Assembly: GCF_000364625.1 (NCBI RefSeq)
Contig: NZ_KB822608.1
Location: 87,417-151,416, forward strand
Source: Pseudomonas thermotolerans DSM 14292
GTDB lineage: Bacteria; Pseudomonadota; Gammaproteobacteria; Pseudomonadales; Pseudomonadaceae
Reading direction: 5' to 3'
DNA length: 64,000 nt
Positions 6,365 through 16,133 of this stretch are shown here, piece after piece. The position numbers and the translations under genes were made by a program. Under the pieces are notes generated by a model, which was not told where the DNA came from, did no database searches, and worked only from the letters and a program-made list of their open reading frames with translations. How positions within the stretch are numbered: position 1 is the stretch's first letter; every line of letters starts with the position of its first letter.

Positions 6365-8446
6365 TCAGTGTTTGGCGAGCGCCGAGCTGAGGCCTAGGTA
6401 GTCGAGCATGATCTGCCCGGTCTCCACCAGATAGGCGTCCTCTTCCGGCTTGAGCTTCTCGTCCCTGGCCGGCAGAGCGTCCTCGTCCTCCTTCTTCAGC
6501 TCCTTGAGCGGCTCCTCGCCCTTGGCTTTGCGCTTGGCGTTCTCCATGGCCAACTGGCGGGCCTCGATCTCCGCCTGCTGGGCGCGGCGCTTGGCCTCGT
6601 TGAGGCTCACCGTGGTCTCGCGCATCAGCTCCTGGCTAAGGGCCAGGCGGTTGCGGGTGAACACGAAGTCCGGGTTCTGCGCGACGCGGGCGTCGTGACG
6701 GGCCTTGAGCTCGGCCAGGAACGGCTTGAAGGGGTTGTTGTCGGGCTTGATCACCGGGCGGATGCTGTCCCAGGGCATGGCCTCGGGCAGGGCGCTCTCG
6801 CCGATCTCCTTAGTGTCCACCACCGAGGGGTACTCGATATCGGGGATCACCCCCTGGTGCTGGGTGCTCTGCCCGGAGACCCGGTAGAACTTCGCTAGGG
6901 TCAGCTTCAGCTCGCCGTGGTTGAGCGGCTGGATGGTCTGCACCGTGCCCTTGCCGAAGGTTTGGCCGCCGAGGATCAGGGCGCGGTGGTAGTCCTGCAT
7001 GGCGCCGGCGAAGATCTCCGAGGCGGAGGCCGACAGGCGGTTGACCAGCACCGCCAACGGGCCGGTGTAGTAGGGGCTCTTGCTCTCGTCGGCAAGCACG
7101 TCGACCCGGCCGTCGCTGTTGCGCACCAGCACGGTGGGACCCTGGCCGATGAACAGTCCGGTCAGCTCGGCGGCCTCCTGTAGGGAACCGCCGCCGTTGT
7201 TGCGCAGGTCGATGACGATGCCGTCGACCTTGTCCTTCTGCAGCTCGTCGATCAGCCGTTTGACGTCGCGGGTGGTGCTCCGGTAGTTGGGATCGCCGGC
7301 CCGGTAGGCCTTGAAGTCCAGGTAGAAGGCGGGGATCTCGATCACCCCGAGGGTGAACTGCTTGCCCTCATGCTCGAGCTTGAGGACCGACTTCTTGGCT
7401 GCCTGCTCTTCCAGCTTGACCGCCTCGCGGGTGATGGCCACCACCTTGCTGGTTTCGTCGTTGGGCGCGTTGCTGGCCGGGATCACCTCCAGGCGAACCA
7501 CCGATCCCTTGGGGCCGCGGATCAGCTTGACCACCTCGTCGAGGCGCCAGCCCACCACGTCGACCATCTCGCCGTCACCCTGGGCCACGCCGATGATCTT
7601 GTCGGCCGGGGCCAGTTGCTTGCTCTTCTCGGCCGGGCCGGCAGGCACCAGGCGGACGATCTTCACGTAGTCGTTGTCGCTCTGCAGCACTGCGCCTATG
7701 CCTTCCAGCGACAGGCTCATGTTGATGTCGAAATTCTCCGCGCTCTCCGGCGACAGGTAGTTGGTGTGGGGGTCATAGGACTGCGCGAAGGCGTTGATGT
7801 AGGTCTGGAAGATGTCCTCGCTGCGGGTCTGGCTTAGGCGCAGCAGCTGGTTCTTGTAGCGCTTGGTCAGCTGTTCCTGGATTGCCTTGTCGTCCTTGCC
7901 GGCGATCTTCAGGCGCAGTACCTCGTCTTTCAGGCGCTTGCGCCAGAGCTCATCGAGCTCCGCGGAGTCCTTGGCCCAGGGGGCGTTCTCGCGATCGGTC
8001 TCGAGGGTCTCGTCGAGGGTGAAGTCGATCTTGTCGATGCCCTTGTCCAGCTCGGCCAGGACGAACTCCAGGCGTTCCTTGAGACGGTCCAGGTGGCGCT
8101 TGTAGATGCTGAAGCCGGGCCCCAGGTCGCCGCTCTTCAGCAGGTCGTCGAACTTGGTCTTCCAGCGCTCGAACTCGGCGATGTCCGCTGCGGTGAAGTA
8201 GCTGCGCGCCGGGTCGAGCATCTTCAGGTAGCCTTCGTAGATCAGTACCGAGCGGGCGTCGTTCAGCGGCGGCTTGCTGTAGTGGTGGCGTTTGAGCAGT
8301 TCCACCACGTTGAGACTGGCGATCACCTGCTCGCGGTCGGGCTGCAGGCTGTCCCACGGGTTGCCGGCCTTGCTGCTGGCGAAAACCGGCAGCGCGCTGA
8401 GACCGAGGACGAGGGCAAGGGCGGTGCGGGGAAGGAAGCGCTTCAT
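6365..8446 (-). CDS. prc: Periplasmic tail-specific protease Prc/AlgO (S41 family)
   Basis: 693 residues with a Sec signal peptide (MKRFLPRTALALVLGLSALPVFA). Order of parts: N-terminal helical domain, a PDZ domain around residues 240-325 (SLEGIGAVLQ, ADKIIGVAQG), the S41 protease core, and a lysine/glutamate-rich C-terminal region (about 620-670) of DUF3340 type. The catalytic dyad is visible as Ser474 in SASASEIF and Lys499 in TFGKGTVQ, 25 residues apart as in E. coli Prc. Prc degrades periplasmic proteins by their C-termini; in P. aeruginosa (PA3257) it affects MucA cleavage and alginate. Single gene, convergent with the Sel1 cluster. Confidence 0.96.
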   Translation of the reverse strand: MKRFLPRTALALVLGLSALPVFASSKAGNPWDSLQPDREQVIASLNVVELLKRHHYSKPPLNDARSVLIYEGYLKMLDPARSYFTAADIAEFERWKTKFDDLLKSGDLGPGFSIYKRHLDRLKERLEFVLAELDKGIDKIDFTLDETLETDRENAPWAKDSAELDELWRKRLKDEVLRLKIAGKDDKAIQEQLTKRYKNQLLRLSQTRSEDIFQTYINAFAQSYDPHTNYLSPESAENFDINMSLSLEGIGAVLQSDNDYVKIVRLVPAGPAEKSKQLAPADKIIGVAQGDGEMVDVVGWRLDEVVKLIRGPKGSVVRLEVIPASNAPNDETSKVVAITREAVKLEEQAAKKSVLKLEHEGKQFTLGVIEIPAFYLDFKAYRAGDPNYRSTTRDVKRLIDELQKDKVDGIVIDLRNNGGGSLQEAAELTGLFIGQGPTVLVRNSDGRVDVLADESKSPYYTGPLAVLVNRLSASASEIFAGAMQDYHRALILGGQTFGKGTVQTIQPLNHGELKLTLAKFYRVSGQSTQHQGVIPDIEYPSVVDTKEIGESALPEAMPWDSIRPVIKPDNNPFKPFLAELKARHDARVAQNPDFVFTRNRLALSQELMRETTVSLNEAKRRAQQAEIEARQLAMENAKRKAKGEEPLKELKKEDEDALPARDEKLKPEEDAYLVETGQIMLDYLGLSSALAKH

Positions 8447-8537
8447 GCTGCGGGTTCGACGTGTGACAGTTGATCAAGCATATTAGGCCGTCTTTGCGGG
8501 CGACGGTTCAATGGGGCCGTCGCGTAATGAAAAAGAA

Positions 8538-8558
8538 AGCCCAGCCGCGGGCTGGGCT
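8538..8558 (-). terminator. GC hairpin with T-rich tail between prc and the oxidoreductase gene
   Basis: A perfect 9-bp stem AGCCCAGCC/GGCTGGGCT around a three-base loop. Read on the minus strand it is followed by TTTCTTTTTC, so it looks like a terminator for minus-strand transcription entering the prc promoter region. On the plus strand it would lie in the leader of the next gene, 23 bp before its start. Confidence 0.55.
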
Positions 8559-8581
8559 CATGGCATCACTATGGAGGCACT

Positions 8582-9544
8582 GTGAAGGCATTGCAAGGCA
8601 TTGAAGGACGCCTGGAATGGGTGGAACGACCGACTCCGGCCTGCGATGCTGGCCAGGTGCGCATCCGGGTGGCGGCCGCCGGGCTGAACCGTGCGGACCT
8701 GCTGCAGCGGGCCGGGCTCTATCCGCCGCCGCCGGGGGCCAGCGACATCCTCGGCCTGGAGTGCGCCGGGGTGGTCAGCGAGGTGGGCACCGGCAGTTCC
8801 TGGCAGGTCGGCGACCGGGTCTGCGCCCTGCTGGCCGGCGGTGGCATGGCCGAGGAAGTCGTAGTCGACGCCCGCCATGTGCTGCCGGTGCCGGAAGGCC
8901 TGGATCTGCGTGAGGCGGCGGCGCTGCCGGAAGTCTATGCCACCGCCTGGCTCAACCTGTTCTGGCTGGCCGCCCTCAAGCCCGGCGAGAAGGTACTGCT
9001 GCACGCCGGAGCCAGCGGCGTGGGGTCGGCGGCTATCCAGCTATGCAAGGCGTTCGGCAATCCCTGCTGGGTCAGCGTCGGCTCCGCCGAGCGGCTGGCC
9101 TATTGCGAATCCCTTGGTGCCCAGGGCGGGGTGATCCGCGGCAGCGGCCTGGAGGGGCTGCGCGATTTCGGGCCCTTCGACGTGATCCTCGATCCGGTGG
9201 GCGGCAGCTATGCGGCGCTCAATCTGGCTCTGCTAGCCCACGACGGGCGTTGGGTGAACATCGGCCTGATGGGCGGGCGCAAGGCGGAGCTGGATCTGGC
9301 CCTGCTGCTCGGCAAGCGGGTGCAACTGATCGGCTCTACCTTGCGTAACCGCGATGCCGAGTTTAAGGCGCGGCTGATCGGCGATCTGCGCGAGCAGGTC
9401 TGGCCGCTGTTCGCCGAGGGCCGGCTTTCGCCGCGCCTGGAACGCAGCCTCCCGGCCAGGGACGCGGAGGCCGCCTTCGCCACGCTGGCCAGCAACCAGG
9501 TGGCCGGCAAGCTGGTGCTGCTGATCGACGAGCGCCTGGGCTGA
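8582..9544 (+). CDS. NAD(P)H:quinone oxidoreductase, zinc-less MDR family
   Basis: 320 residues from a GTG start preceded by GGAGG. Medium-chain dehydrogenase/reductase of the quinone oxidoreductase/PIG3 type: an N-terminal GroES-like domain (NRADLLQRAGLYPPPPGASDILGLECAG) and a Rossmann domain with the nucleotide loop LLHAGASGVGSAAIQL at about residues 138-153. The zinc-ligand cysteines of alcohol dehydrogenases are absent. It likely reduces quinones or other electrophiles with NADPH. It matches the position of P. aeruginosa PA3256, divergent from prc. Confidence 0.88.
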   Translation: MKALQGIEGRLEWVERPTPACDAGQVRIRVAAAGLNRADLLQRAGLYPPPPGASDILGLECAGVVSEVGTGSSWQVGDRVCALLAGGGMAEEVVVDARHVLPVPEGLDLREAAALPEVYATAWLNLFWLAALKPGEKVLLHAGASGVGSAAIQLCKAFGNPCWVSVGSAERLAYCESLGAQGGVIRGSGLEGLRDFGPFDVILDPVGGSYAALNLALLAHDGRWVNIGLMGGRKAELDLALLLGKRVQLIGSTLRNRDAEFKARLIGDLREQVWPLFAEGRLSPRLERSLPARDAEAAFATLASNQVAGKLVLLIDERLG

Positions 9545-9925
9545 GGCTGGTCAGTCGCAGGCATAGGGCTGTCTGCCGTGGCGTGGATTGGCTTCGCTGG
9601 TCCAGGCCAGGCTGTCCCAGTTGTGTCCCAGTTGTGCGGCATGGGTGCAGTACCAGGGCTGGGTCACCCCGCCTGGGCATGCGTTACCCGGCGCAGCTGT
9701 GGCCAATCGTTGCGCGAGATGACGGCATAGATGGGGCGCTTCCCAGGGGGCGCCTGCGGTCTGCAGCGGGCTTCCAGGCGCATTGCCTTTCATGGCACAT
9801 CGACGGGCGCCCGTCGCTCCCTGTGGGGCACTACCCCAAGCGGCCCGGCTTTTCCGGTATCTGCGTGTCGGGGCCGGGGCGAGGAAGAGGGACATCTGGT
9901 TTCCCCTCTCCCTCCGGGGACGGGC
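9545..9925. other. Intergenic region between the oxidoreductase gene and apeB
   Basis: No supported gene. The minus strand has a frame (9551-9895) whose last 60 codons are Cys/Trp/His-rich (QPWYCTHAAQLGHNWD), but it lacks a convincing ribosome site and family. A short direct repeat TCCCAGTTGTG occurs twice at about 9617-9640. The end (9902-9925) carries the pyrimidine/purine motif CCCCTCTCC...GGGGA, also seen near 25515 and 33669. Confidence 0.5.
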
Positions 9926-11218
9926 TCAGGGTAGTTCAGGGCTGGCGTAGAAGGCGGTCAGCACCTTGACCAGATGGGCCAGGTCCTGGCTGCCGGCCAG
10001 TTCGCGGATCGAGTGCATGGCGAAGGTCGGCAGGCCGATGTCCACGGTGCGCACGCCCAGCTGGCTGGCGGTGATCGGTCCGATGGTCGAGCCGCAGCCC
10101 ATGTCGCTGCGCACCACGAAGCTCTGCACGGGCACCTCGTTCTCCAGACAGAGATGGCGGAAGAAGCCGGCGGTCTCGCTGTTGGTAGCGTAGCGCTGGT
10201 TGGAGTTGATCTTGATCACCGGGCCGGCGTTGAGCTTGGGGCCGTGGTTGCCGTCGTGCCTGTCGGCATAGTTGGGGTGCACGCCGTGGGCGTTGTCGGC
10301 GGAGACCAGCAGGGACTTCTGGATGGTCCGCGCGAAGCCGGACTGGTCCTCCCCCAGCAGGCGGCGCAGCACCTGCTCGAGGAAGGGGCCGTCGGCGCCG
10401 CAGGCCGAGCAGGAGCCCACTTCCTCGTGGTCGGTACAGACCAGCACGCAGGCTTCCTCGCCCTTGGCGGCGAGCAGTGCCTGCAGGCCGGCGTAGCAGG
10501 ACAGCAGGTTGTCCAGCCGGGCCCCGGCGATGAAGTCGCCGTCCAGCCCCACCAGGGCCGCCGGCTGGGTGTCGTAGAAGCTCAGCTCGTAGTCGAGTAC
10601 CGCGTCGGCGTTGATGCCGTGCTCGCGGGTCAGCTGCTCGGCGAGCAGGGCGCGGAAGTCGTAGGGCTCGTGGCCCGGTACCTGGGCGAGGATCGGCGGC
10701 AGTTCGTTCTGGGCGTTGATCGGCCAGCCCTGGTTGGCCTCGCGGTTGAGATGGATGGCCAGGTTGGGGATCACCGCGATGGGCGCGCGGAAGTCGATCA
10801 GTTGGCTCTGCACCTTGCCGCTCTCGCGGAAGGTGACCCGGCCCGCCAGGGACAGGTCGCGGTCGAACCAGGGCGCCAGCAGGGCGCCGCCGTAGACCTC
10901 CACGCCCAGCTGCAGGAAGCCCTGACGCAGTAGCTCGGGGTTCGGCTTGACCCGCAGGCAGGGGCTGTCGGTGTGCGCGCCGACCAGGCGCAGGCCGCTC
11001 TCCAGTGCGGAGCGCTTGCCGAGGCGCACGGCGATCAGCGAGGAGTCGTTGCGGGTGACGTAGTAGCGGCCGCCGGGCTCGGGGTGCCAGGCGTCGCGTT
11101 CGTCGAGGCGCTGGTAGCCGGCCGCCTCGAGGTGCTTGGCCAGGCTGGCGGTGGCGTGGAAGGGCGTGGGCGAGGCCTTCAGGAAGTCGATGAGGCCTTG
11201 ATTCAGATCGACGGGCAT
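9926..11218 (-). CDS. apeB: M18-family aminopeptidase ApeB
   Basis: 430 residues, a cytosolic dinuclear-zinc aminopeptidase that assembles into a tetrahedral dodecamer in this family and favours acidic or neutral N-terminal residues. Visible metal-site motifs: [13 protein letters not shown] (first His and Asp), [16 protein letters not shown] (Glu pair) and [11 protein letters not shown] (C-terminal His). ATG 11218 ([13 protein letters not shown]) is preferred to the ATG six codons upstream, because GGAG sits six bases before it and it matches the family N-terminus. In P. aeruginosa the same gene (PA3247) precedes rluA and minCDE. Confidence 0.95.
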   Translation of the reverse strand: MPVDLNQGLIDFLKASPTPFHATASLAKHLEAAGYQRLDERDAWHPEPGGRYYVTRNDSSLIAVRLGKRSALESGLRLVGAHTDSPCLRVKPNPELLRQGFLQLGVEVYGGALLAPWFDRDLSLAGRVTFRESGKVQSQLIDFRAPIAVIPNLAIHLNREANQGWPINAQNELPPILAQVPGHEPYDFRALLAEQLTREHGINADAVLDYELSFYDTQPAALVGLDGDFIAGARLDNLLSCYAGLQALLAAKGEEACVLVCTDHEEVGSCSACGADGPFLEQVLRRLLGEDQSGFARTIQKSLLVSADNAHGVHPNYADRHDGNHGPKLNAGPVIKINSNQRYATNSETAGFFRHLCLENEVPVQSFVVRSDMGCGSTIGPITASQLGVRTVDIGLPTFAMHSIRELAGSQDLAHLVKVLTAFYASPELP

Positions 11219-11290
11219 ACGGGACTCCAACTGCAATGCCCGGAGTTTACCGAGATCGCGCGGAAAAGCCGATAAAGGCGCCGCGATGGC

Positions 11291-11926
11291 CTAGAAGGGC
11301 GCCGGGCAGTGGAAGCGCAGGCGCTCACCGGTCCGTGGATGGGTGAAGGCCAGCATGCTAGCGTGCAGGCACAGCCGCTGGTGGGCGGCGAGGGCCTCGG
11401 GGTGGGCGTAGAGTCGGTCGCCAAGCAGTGGATGGCCGATAGCCAGCATGTGCACCCGCAGCTGATGGGAGCGGCCGGTGATCGGGGTCAGCTCGACTCG
11501 GCTGTAGTGGCCGCAGCGCTCCAGTACGCGCCAGAAGGTCAGGGCATGGCGGCCGTGCTCGAAGCAGACCACGTGGCGCGGCTTGGTCGGCGGGTCGTAG
11601 CGTAGCGGCAGCTCGATGCGTCCGCTGTCCAGTTCCGGCTCGCCCCAGCACAGGGCGGTGTAGGCCTTCTCGGTCTCGCGGTCGTGGAACTGCCGGGACA
11701 GCTCGCGGTGGCTGTCGGCGTCGCGGGCCAGGAGGAGCAGCCCGGAGGTCTCCCAGTCCAGTCGGTGGACGATGCGCGCCTCGGGGTAGCCGTTCTCCTG
11801 CAGGCGGGTGATCAGGCAGTCGCGGTTGTCCTCGGCGCGACCGGGCACCGAGAGCAGCAGGGTCGGCTTGTTGACCACCAGGATGGCGGGGTCGGCATGG
11901 AGGATTTCGATGTTGGCAAGCGGCAT
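11291..11926 (-). CDS. rluA: RluA-family pseudouridine synthase
   Basis: 211 residues. It makes pseudouridine at position 746 of 23S rRNA and position 32 of certain tRNAs. The active-site motif ARIVHRLDWETSG, with the catalytic Asp in HRLD, is at about residues 50-62. RYDPPTKPRH and GRSHQLRVHM are the other conserved blocks. The S4 domain of larger RluC/D proteins is absent, as expected for RluA. A GTG three codons further upstream is an alternative start; neither has a strong Shine-Dalgarno. The minCDE terminator hairpin lies just upstream. Confidence 0.93.
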   Translation of the reverse strand: MPLANIEILHADPAILVVNKPTLLLSVPGRAEDNRDCLITRLQENGYPEARIVHRLDWETSGLLLLARDADSHRELSRQFHDRETEKAYTALCWGEPELDSGRIELPLRYDPPTKPRHVVCFEHGRHALTFWRVLERCGHYSRVELTPITGRSHQLRVHMLAIGHPLLGDRLYAHPEALAAHQRLCLHASMLAFTHPRTGERLRFHCPAPF

Positions 11927-11938
11927 GGGGTTCACGAA

Positions 11939-11965
11939 CGAAAACGGCGGCCGTGGCCGCCGTTT
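11939..11965 (-). terminator. Rho-independent terminator after minCDE
   Basis: An 11-bp perfect stem AAACGGCGGCC/GGCCGCCGTTT with a two-base core, followed on the minus strand by TTTTCGTT. It is placed 15 bp after the minE stop. Confidence 0.82.
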
Positions 11966-11980
11966 CCATCCACTCCGGGA

Positions 11981-12235
11981 TCAGCGATCCGGCAGGGTGA
12001 CGTTGAGCTCGAGGATCGAGCAGTTCCCCTGGTTCTCCAGGGCGACCTGAACCTGGTCGATGTCGATGTTGACGTACTTGCGGATCACTTCCACCAGTTC
12101 TTTCTGCAGGTCGGGCAGATAGTCCGGCTTGCTGCGCTGTCCGCGCTCGTGAGCGACGATGATCTGGAGACGCTCTTTCGCGACCGCGGCAGAGGACTGC
12201 TTCTTGCGCTCACGAAAGAAGTCAAAAATATTCAT
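11981..12235 (-). CDS. minE: Cell division topological specificity factor MinE
   Basis: 84 residues. N-terminal amphipathic anti-MinCD helix ([31 protein letters not shown]), then the dimerisation domain ([19 protein letters not shown]). It stimulates the MinD ATPase and drives MinCD away from midcell. Its start overlaps the minD stop by four bases, giving tight translational coupling within minC-minD-minE. Confidence 0.97.
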   Translation of the reverse strand: MNIFDFFRERKKQSSAAVAKERLQIIVAHERGQRSKPDYLPDLQKELVEVIRKYVNIDIDQVQVALENQGNCSILELNVTLPDR

Positions 12236-13047
12236 TCCCTACCTCCGAACAGGCGCTGCAGAAGCCCTTTCTTCTGCACGTCAAGGAAGCGGTGCGGCAG
12301 CTCCTTGCCGAGCAGGCGGTCGACGGCGTCGCTGTACGCCTGGCCGGCGTCGCTCTGCTCGTCGAGAATCACCGGAACGCCTTGGTTAGAGGCCTTGAGA
12401 ACTGCCTGGGACTCCGGAATGACGCCAAGCAGACGGATGGCGAGGATTTCCTCGACGTCCTCGACACCGAGCATTTCGCCCTTGCTGACGCGCTCGGGGT
12501 TGTAGCGGGTCAGCAGCAGGTGTTCCTTGATCGGCTCTTCGCCCTGTTCGGCGCGCCGCGACTTGCTGGCCAGCAGGCCGAGCATGCGGTCGGAGTCGCG
12601 CACCGAGGAGACTTCAGGGTTGGTGACCACGATGGCCTCGTCGGCGAAGTACATGGCCAGGTGGGCACCCTTCTCGATGCCGGCCGGGGAGTCGCAGACG
12701 ATGTATTCGAAGCTTTCGCGCAGCTCGTCCATCACCTTGCCGACGCCTTCCAGGGTCAGGGCGTCCTTGTCGCGGGTCTGGCTGGCGGCCAGGACGTAGA
12801 GATTCTCCAGGCGCTTGTCCTTGATCAGGGCCTGGGTGAGGGTGGCCTCGCCATTGATGACGTTGACGAAGTCATACACCACGCGCCGCTCGCAGCCCAT
12901 GATCAGGTCAAGGTTGCGCAGACCGACGTCGAAGTCGACGATGACGGTTTTGTGCCCACGCAGGGCGAGGCCGGTGCCGATTGCAGCGCTGGTGGTGGTT
13001 TTGCCCACGCCACCCTTGCCGGAAGTGACTACGAGGATCTTGGCCAA
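12232..13047 (-). CDS. minD: Septum site-determining ATPase MinD
   Basis: 271 residues. Deviant Walker A motif [13 protein letters not shown] at the N-terminus, with the signature lysine of the ParA/MinD family; [14 protein letters not shown]; and a C-terminal amphipathic membrane-targeting helix ([11 protein letters not shown]). ATP-bound MinD dimerises on the membrane, recruits MinC and is displaced by MinE. It lies between minC (57 bp spacing) and minE (overlap). Confidence 0.98.
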   Translation of the reverse strand: MAKILVVTSGKGGVGKTTTSAAIGTGLALRGHKTVIVDFDVGLRNLDLIMGCERRVVYDFVNVINGEATLTQALIKDKRLENLYVLAASQTRDKDALTLEGVGKVMDELRESFEYIVCDSPAGIEKGAHLAMYFADEAIVVTNPEVSSVRDSDRMLGLLASKSRRAEQGEEPIKEHLLLTRYNPERVSKGEMLGVEDVEEILAIRLLGVIPESQAVLKASNQGVPVILDEQSDAGQAYSDAVDRLLGKELPHRFLDVQKKGLLQRLFGGRE

Positions 13048-13104
13048 GGTGATTCACCCCTAATGAAAGGATTTCAGGTCCTTGAAAATGTGCGGCAGTA
13101 TCCG

Positions 13105-13845
13105 TTAAAGCCGGGTGATCTTCAACACATCTCCCGACAGGCTGACGTGCACTGCATCGCCCCAGGCCGGGTCGCGGCGCAGGTCCTCGGCGACCTTGTA
13201 CTTGCCGGCGATGGAGAGCAGTTCGGCACCCAGGCGCTGGCAGAAGATCCGGGCCTTGGCATTGCCCTTGACCCCCGCCAGAGCACGACCGCGCATCGGT
13301 CCGTACACATGGATGTTGCCGTCGGCGAGAAGTTCCGCGCCGGCACTGACCGAGGCCAGCACCACCAGGTCGCCGCCCTCGGCGTAGACCTGCATGCCGC
13401 CGCGCACCGGGGTGGTGACCACCTTGGTCGGACGCACCTCCGGCTCCCTGGGCTTCTCCGCCTTGCGTCGCGCCTCGGCGCTTTCCGCCGGCTCGATCAG
13501 CCGTTCCCGCGCCCCGGACGGCGGCAGCACTGCCAGGTCCAGCTCGCGGGCGCGGGCGATGTGCTCCTCGCGTTCGGTGCGGATGGCCATGATGCACAGG
13601 CCGTGGCGCTTGCAGACGGCCTGCAGCTCGGCCAGGTCGAGCTCGCCGCAGTCCTCCGGCAGCTTGTCGAGGGCCAGCACCAGGGGAATGTTGCTGAAGA
13701 AGTTGGGGGCTTCGGCCACTTTCGCCAGCAACTGGGCGTCTAGGCGGGCGAGGTCGTTGTGGGTGAGCTCCAGCACGGTGATGGCAAGCATGCTGCCCTT
13801 GAGCTGGAACACGGGGGCTTGGTCGAGGAGGTCGGCTTGGCTCAT
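13105..13845 (-). CDS. minC: Septum site-determining protein MinC (FtsZ inhibitor)
   Basis: 246 residues. The N-terminal FtsZ-inhibitory domain (about 1-105, [17 protein letters not shown]) is joined by an Arg/Glu/Pro-rich linker (about 115-145) to the C-terminal MinD-binding beta-helix ([29 protein letters not shown], continuing to the end). ATG 13845 ([13 protein letters not shown]) matches the family start; the 21 additional upstream codons of the open frame do not. The linker seems shorter than the one I recall from P. aeruginosa MinC. First gene of minCDE, divergent from the acyltransferase gene. Confidence 0.94.
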   Translation of the reverse strand: MSQADLLDQAPVFQLKGSMLAITVLELTHNDLARLDAQLLAKVAEAPNFFSNIPLVLALDKLPEDCGELDLAELQAVCKRHGLCIMAIRTEREEHIARARELDLAVLPPSGARERLIEPAESAEARRKAEKPREPEVRPTKVVTTPVRGGMQVYAEGGDLVVLASVSAGAELLADGNIHVYGPMRGRALAGVKGNAKARIFCQRLGAELLSIAGKYKVAEDLRRDPAWGDAVHVSLSGDVLKITRL

Positions 13846-13970
13846 TGTGCCTGCAGGGCCTGTGGCTGTGTGCGGAAAGTAGCGGGGACTTATAGCGAGA
13901 ACCGTCATGCGGCCGCAAGCCGCGCGTGCCGTGTAGAATGCCCGGCCATGTCCCCTGTCCGGAATCTTCC

Positions 13971-14909
13971 ATGGATCGTCCGCGTTTTCGAGCCTATTTC
14001 CTGCATCCGCGCTTTTGGCCGCTGTGGCTGGGTATCGGTCTGCTCTGGCTGGTCGCCCAACTGCCCTATCCGGCGCTGCTGCGGCTGGGCCGGCTGCTCG
14101 GCGCCCTGATGTACGCCCTGGCCGGATCGCGCCGGCACATCGCCGCGCGCAACCTGGAGCTGTGCTTCCCCGAACTTGCCGATGCGGAGCGCCAGCGGTT
14201 GCTTCGGGAGAACTTCGCGTCCATGGGCATCGCCTTCTTCGAGATGGCCATCAGCTGGTGGTGGCCGAAGAAGCGCCTGCGCAAGCTGGCCCACATCGAG
14301 GGCCTGGAGCTCCTGAAGAAGGCACAGGCCGAAGGCCGGGGGGTGATCCTCATGGCCGCCCACTTCACCACCTTGGAGATCGGCGCGGCGCTGCTCGGCC
14401 AGCAGCACACCATCGACGGCATGTACCGCGAACACAAGAATCCGGTGTTCGACTACCTGCAGCGCATGGGGCGCGAACGCCACAACCTGGACTCCACCGC
14501 TGTGGAGCGCGAGGACGTGCGCGGCATGCTCAAGCTGCTGCGCGCCGGACGGGCGATCTGGTACGCGCCGGATCAGGACTACGGCCGCAAGCAGAGCCTG
14601 TTCGTGCCGCTGTTCGGCATCCAGGCGGCGACCGTCACCGCCACCAGCAAGTTCGCCCGCTTGGGCCGCGCCCTGGTGATGCCCTTCACCCAGGTGCGCC
14701 TAGCGGACGGTTCGGGCTACCGGCTCATCGTGCATCCGCCGCTGGAGGACTTCCCCGGGGAGAGCGAGGAAGCCGATTGCCTGCGCATCAACCAGTGGGT
14801 GGAAGGCGTCATCCGCCAGTGCCCCGAGCAGTACCTGTGGGCGCACCGACGCTTCAAGACCCGGCCCGAAGGGGAGCCCAAGCTGTACCGCAAGCGCCGC
14901 GGCAGCTGA
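13971..14909 (+). CDS. Lipid A late acyltransferase (LpxL/HtrB family)
   Basis: 312 residues with one N-terminal membrane anchor (about 15-35, [20 protein letters not shown]). The catalytic HX4E motif is visible as [25 protein letters not shown] and [10 protein letters not shown] are conserved family blocks. It adds a secondary acyl chain to lipid A at the inner membrane. It corresponds in position to P. aeruginosa PA3242 (HtrB2). ATG 13971 ([15 protein letters not shown]) fits the family; the longer frame begins at a GTG without support. The patatin gene follows after 18 bp, probably in one operon. Confidence 0.92.
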   Translation: MDRPRFRAYFLHPRFWPLWLGIGLLWLVAQLPYPALLRLGRLLGALMYALAGSRRHIAARNLELCFPELADAERQRLLRENFASMGIAFFEMAISWWWPKKRLRKLAHIEGLELLKKAQAEGRGVILMAAHFTTLEIGAALLGQQHTIDGMYREHKNPVFDYLQRMGRERHNLDSTAVEREDVRGMLKLLRAGRAIWYAPDQDYGRKQSLFVPLFGIQAATVTATSKFARLGRALVMPFTQVRLADGSGYRLIVHPPLEDFPGESEEADCLRINQWVEGVIRQCPEQYLWAHRRFKTRPEGEPKLYRKRRGS

Positions 14910-14927
14910 TCGACAGGGAGGAGCGAG

Positions 14928-16133
14928 ATGCCGGAGCAGAGTCCTTCGCCGTCGCCGGTGACCGGACTGATCCTGTCCGGCGGCGGCGCTCGTGCCGCCT
15001 ACCAGGTGGGGGTGCTCTCGGCCATTGCCGAGCTGCTGCCGGAGACCGGCCAGAATCCCTTTCCGGTGATCGTCGGCACCTCGGCCGGGGCGGTGAACGC
15101 CGTCGGTCTGGCCTGCGGGGCGCTGCAGTTCGGCACGGCGATCCAGCGCCTGACCGCGGTGTGGCGCGGCTTCCACACCGGGCACATCTACCGCAGCGAC
15201 TGGTCCGGAGTGGTGCGCCAGGCCGGCCGCTTCGTCGCCCGCCACCTGCTGGGCTTCGCCGGCGACCGGCCGGTGGCGCTGCTGGACAACGCTCCCCTGG
15301 GTGAACTCCTGGCCCGCGAGCTGGACTTTTCCGGCATCGCCGCGGCGGTGCGGCAACGCCGCCTGCGCGCGGTGGCGGTCACCGCCTTCGGCTACGAGAC
15401 CGGCCAGGCGGTGACCTTCTACCAGGGCCGGGCCACCATCGATCCCTGGTTCCGCCATCGCCGGGTCGGGGTGCCGACCCGCCTGAACGTCGAGCACTTG
15501 CTGGCCAGTGCCGCCATCCCCATGCTGTTTCCGCCGGTCAAGGTGCACCGCGAGTACTTCGGCGACGGTGCTCTGCGCCAGTTCGCGCCGATCAGCCCGG
15601 CGCTGCACCTGGGGGCCAACCGGGTGCTGGTGATCGGCGTCAGCGGCCCCCGGCGCAACGGCGACGCCAATGCCGAGGTGCCGCGCCCGACCGGTGGGCG
15701 GCCGCCCAGCCTGGCGCAGATCGGCGGCCACATGCTCAACAGCACCTTCGTGGACAGCCTGGAAAGCGACCTGGAGACCCTGCAGCGCATCAACCTGCTC
15801 AGCGGCCTGCTCTCCGACACCGCACGCACGCGCCTCGGCGTGCGTCCCGTGGAGGTGCTGACCATCGCCCCCAGCCAGCCGCTGGAGCAGCTCGCCGCCC
15901 ACTACCGCGCCGAGCTGCCTCGCGCCCTGCGGCCCTTTTTCTACGGACCTGGGGCGACCCGCAGCGGCGGCGCGGTGCTGCTCAGCTACCTGCTGTTCGA
16001 GCCGGGCTACTGCAACGCACTGATCGAGCTGGGCTACCGGGACGCCATGGCCCAGCGCGAGGTGCTGGGGCGCTTCCTGGCGGTGGAAGCGTCCCTGCCG
16101 AGCTCTCAGGCGGTCAGCCGGCCGTCACGATAG
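14928..16133 (+). CDS. Patatin-like phospholipase
   Basis: 401 residues. Patatin Ser-Asp dyad hydrolase: oxyanion-hole motif LSGGGARAAYQVGVL at about residues 16-30, nucleophile GTSAG (Ser about residue 51), and catalytic Asp in DGALRQF (about residue 208). No signal peptide, so probably cytoplasmic or membrane-associated. The substrate is unknown; a phospholipid or lysophospholipid is the family expectation. It follows the lipid A acyltransferase gene by 18 bp, as in P. aeruginosa PA3242-PA3241, with a GGAGG-type ribosome site. Its 3' end overlaps the convergent pirin gene by 28 bp. Confidence 0.9.
   Translation: MPEQSPSPSPVTGLILSGGGARAAYQVGVLSAIAELLPETGQNPFPVIVGTSAGAVNAVGLACGALQFGTAIQRLTAVWRGFHTGHIYRSDWSGVVRQAGRFVARHLLGFAGDRPVALLDNAPLGELLARELDFSGIAAAVRQRRLRAVAVTAFGYETGQAVTFYQGRATIDPWFRHRRVGVPTRLNVEHLLASAAIPMLFPPVKVHREYFGDGALRQFAPISPALHLGANRVLVIGVSGPRRNGDANAEVPRPTGGRPPSLAQIGGHMLNSTFVDSLESDLETLQRINLLSGLLSDTARTRLGVRPVEVLTIAPSQPLEQLAAHYRAELPRALRPFFYGPGATRSGGAVLLSYLLFEPGYCNALIELGYRDAMAQREVLGRFLAVEASLPSSQAVSRPSR

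Noticed and set aside
9551..9895. 114-codon Cys-rich minus-strand frame before apeB
   Set aside because: No ribosome site, no known family and composition like its other frames; listed only as part of the intergenic description.
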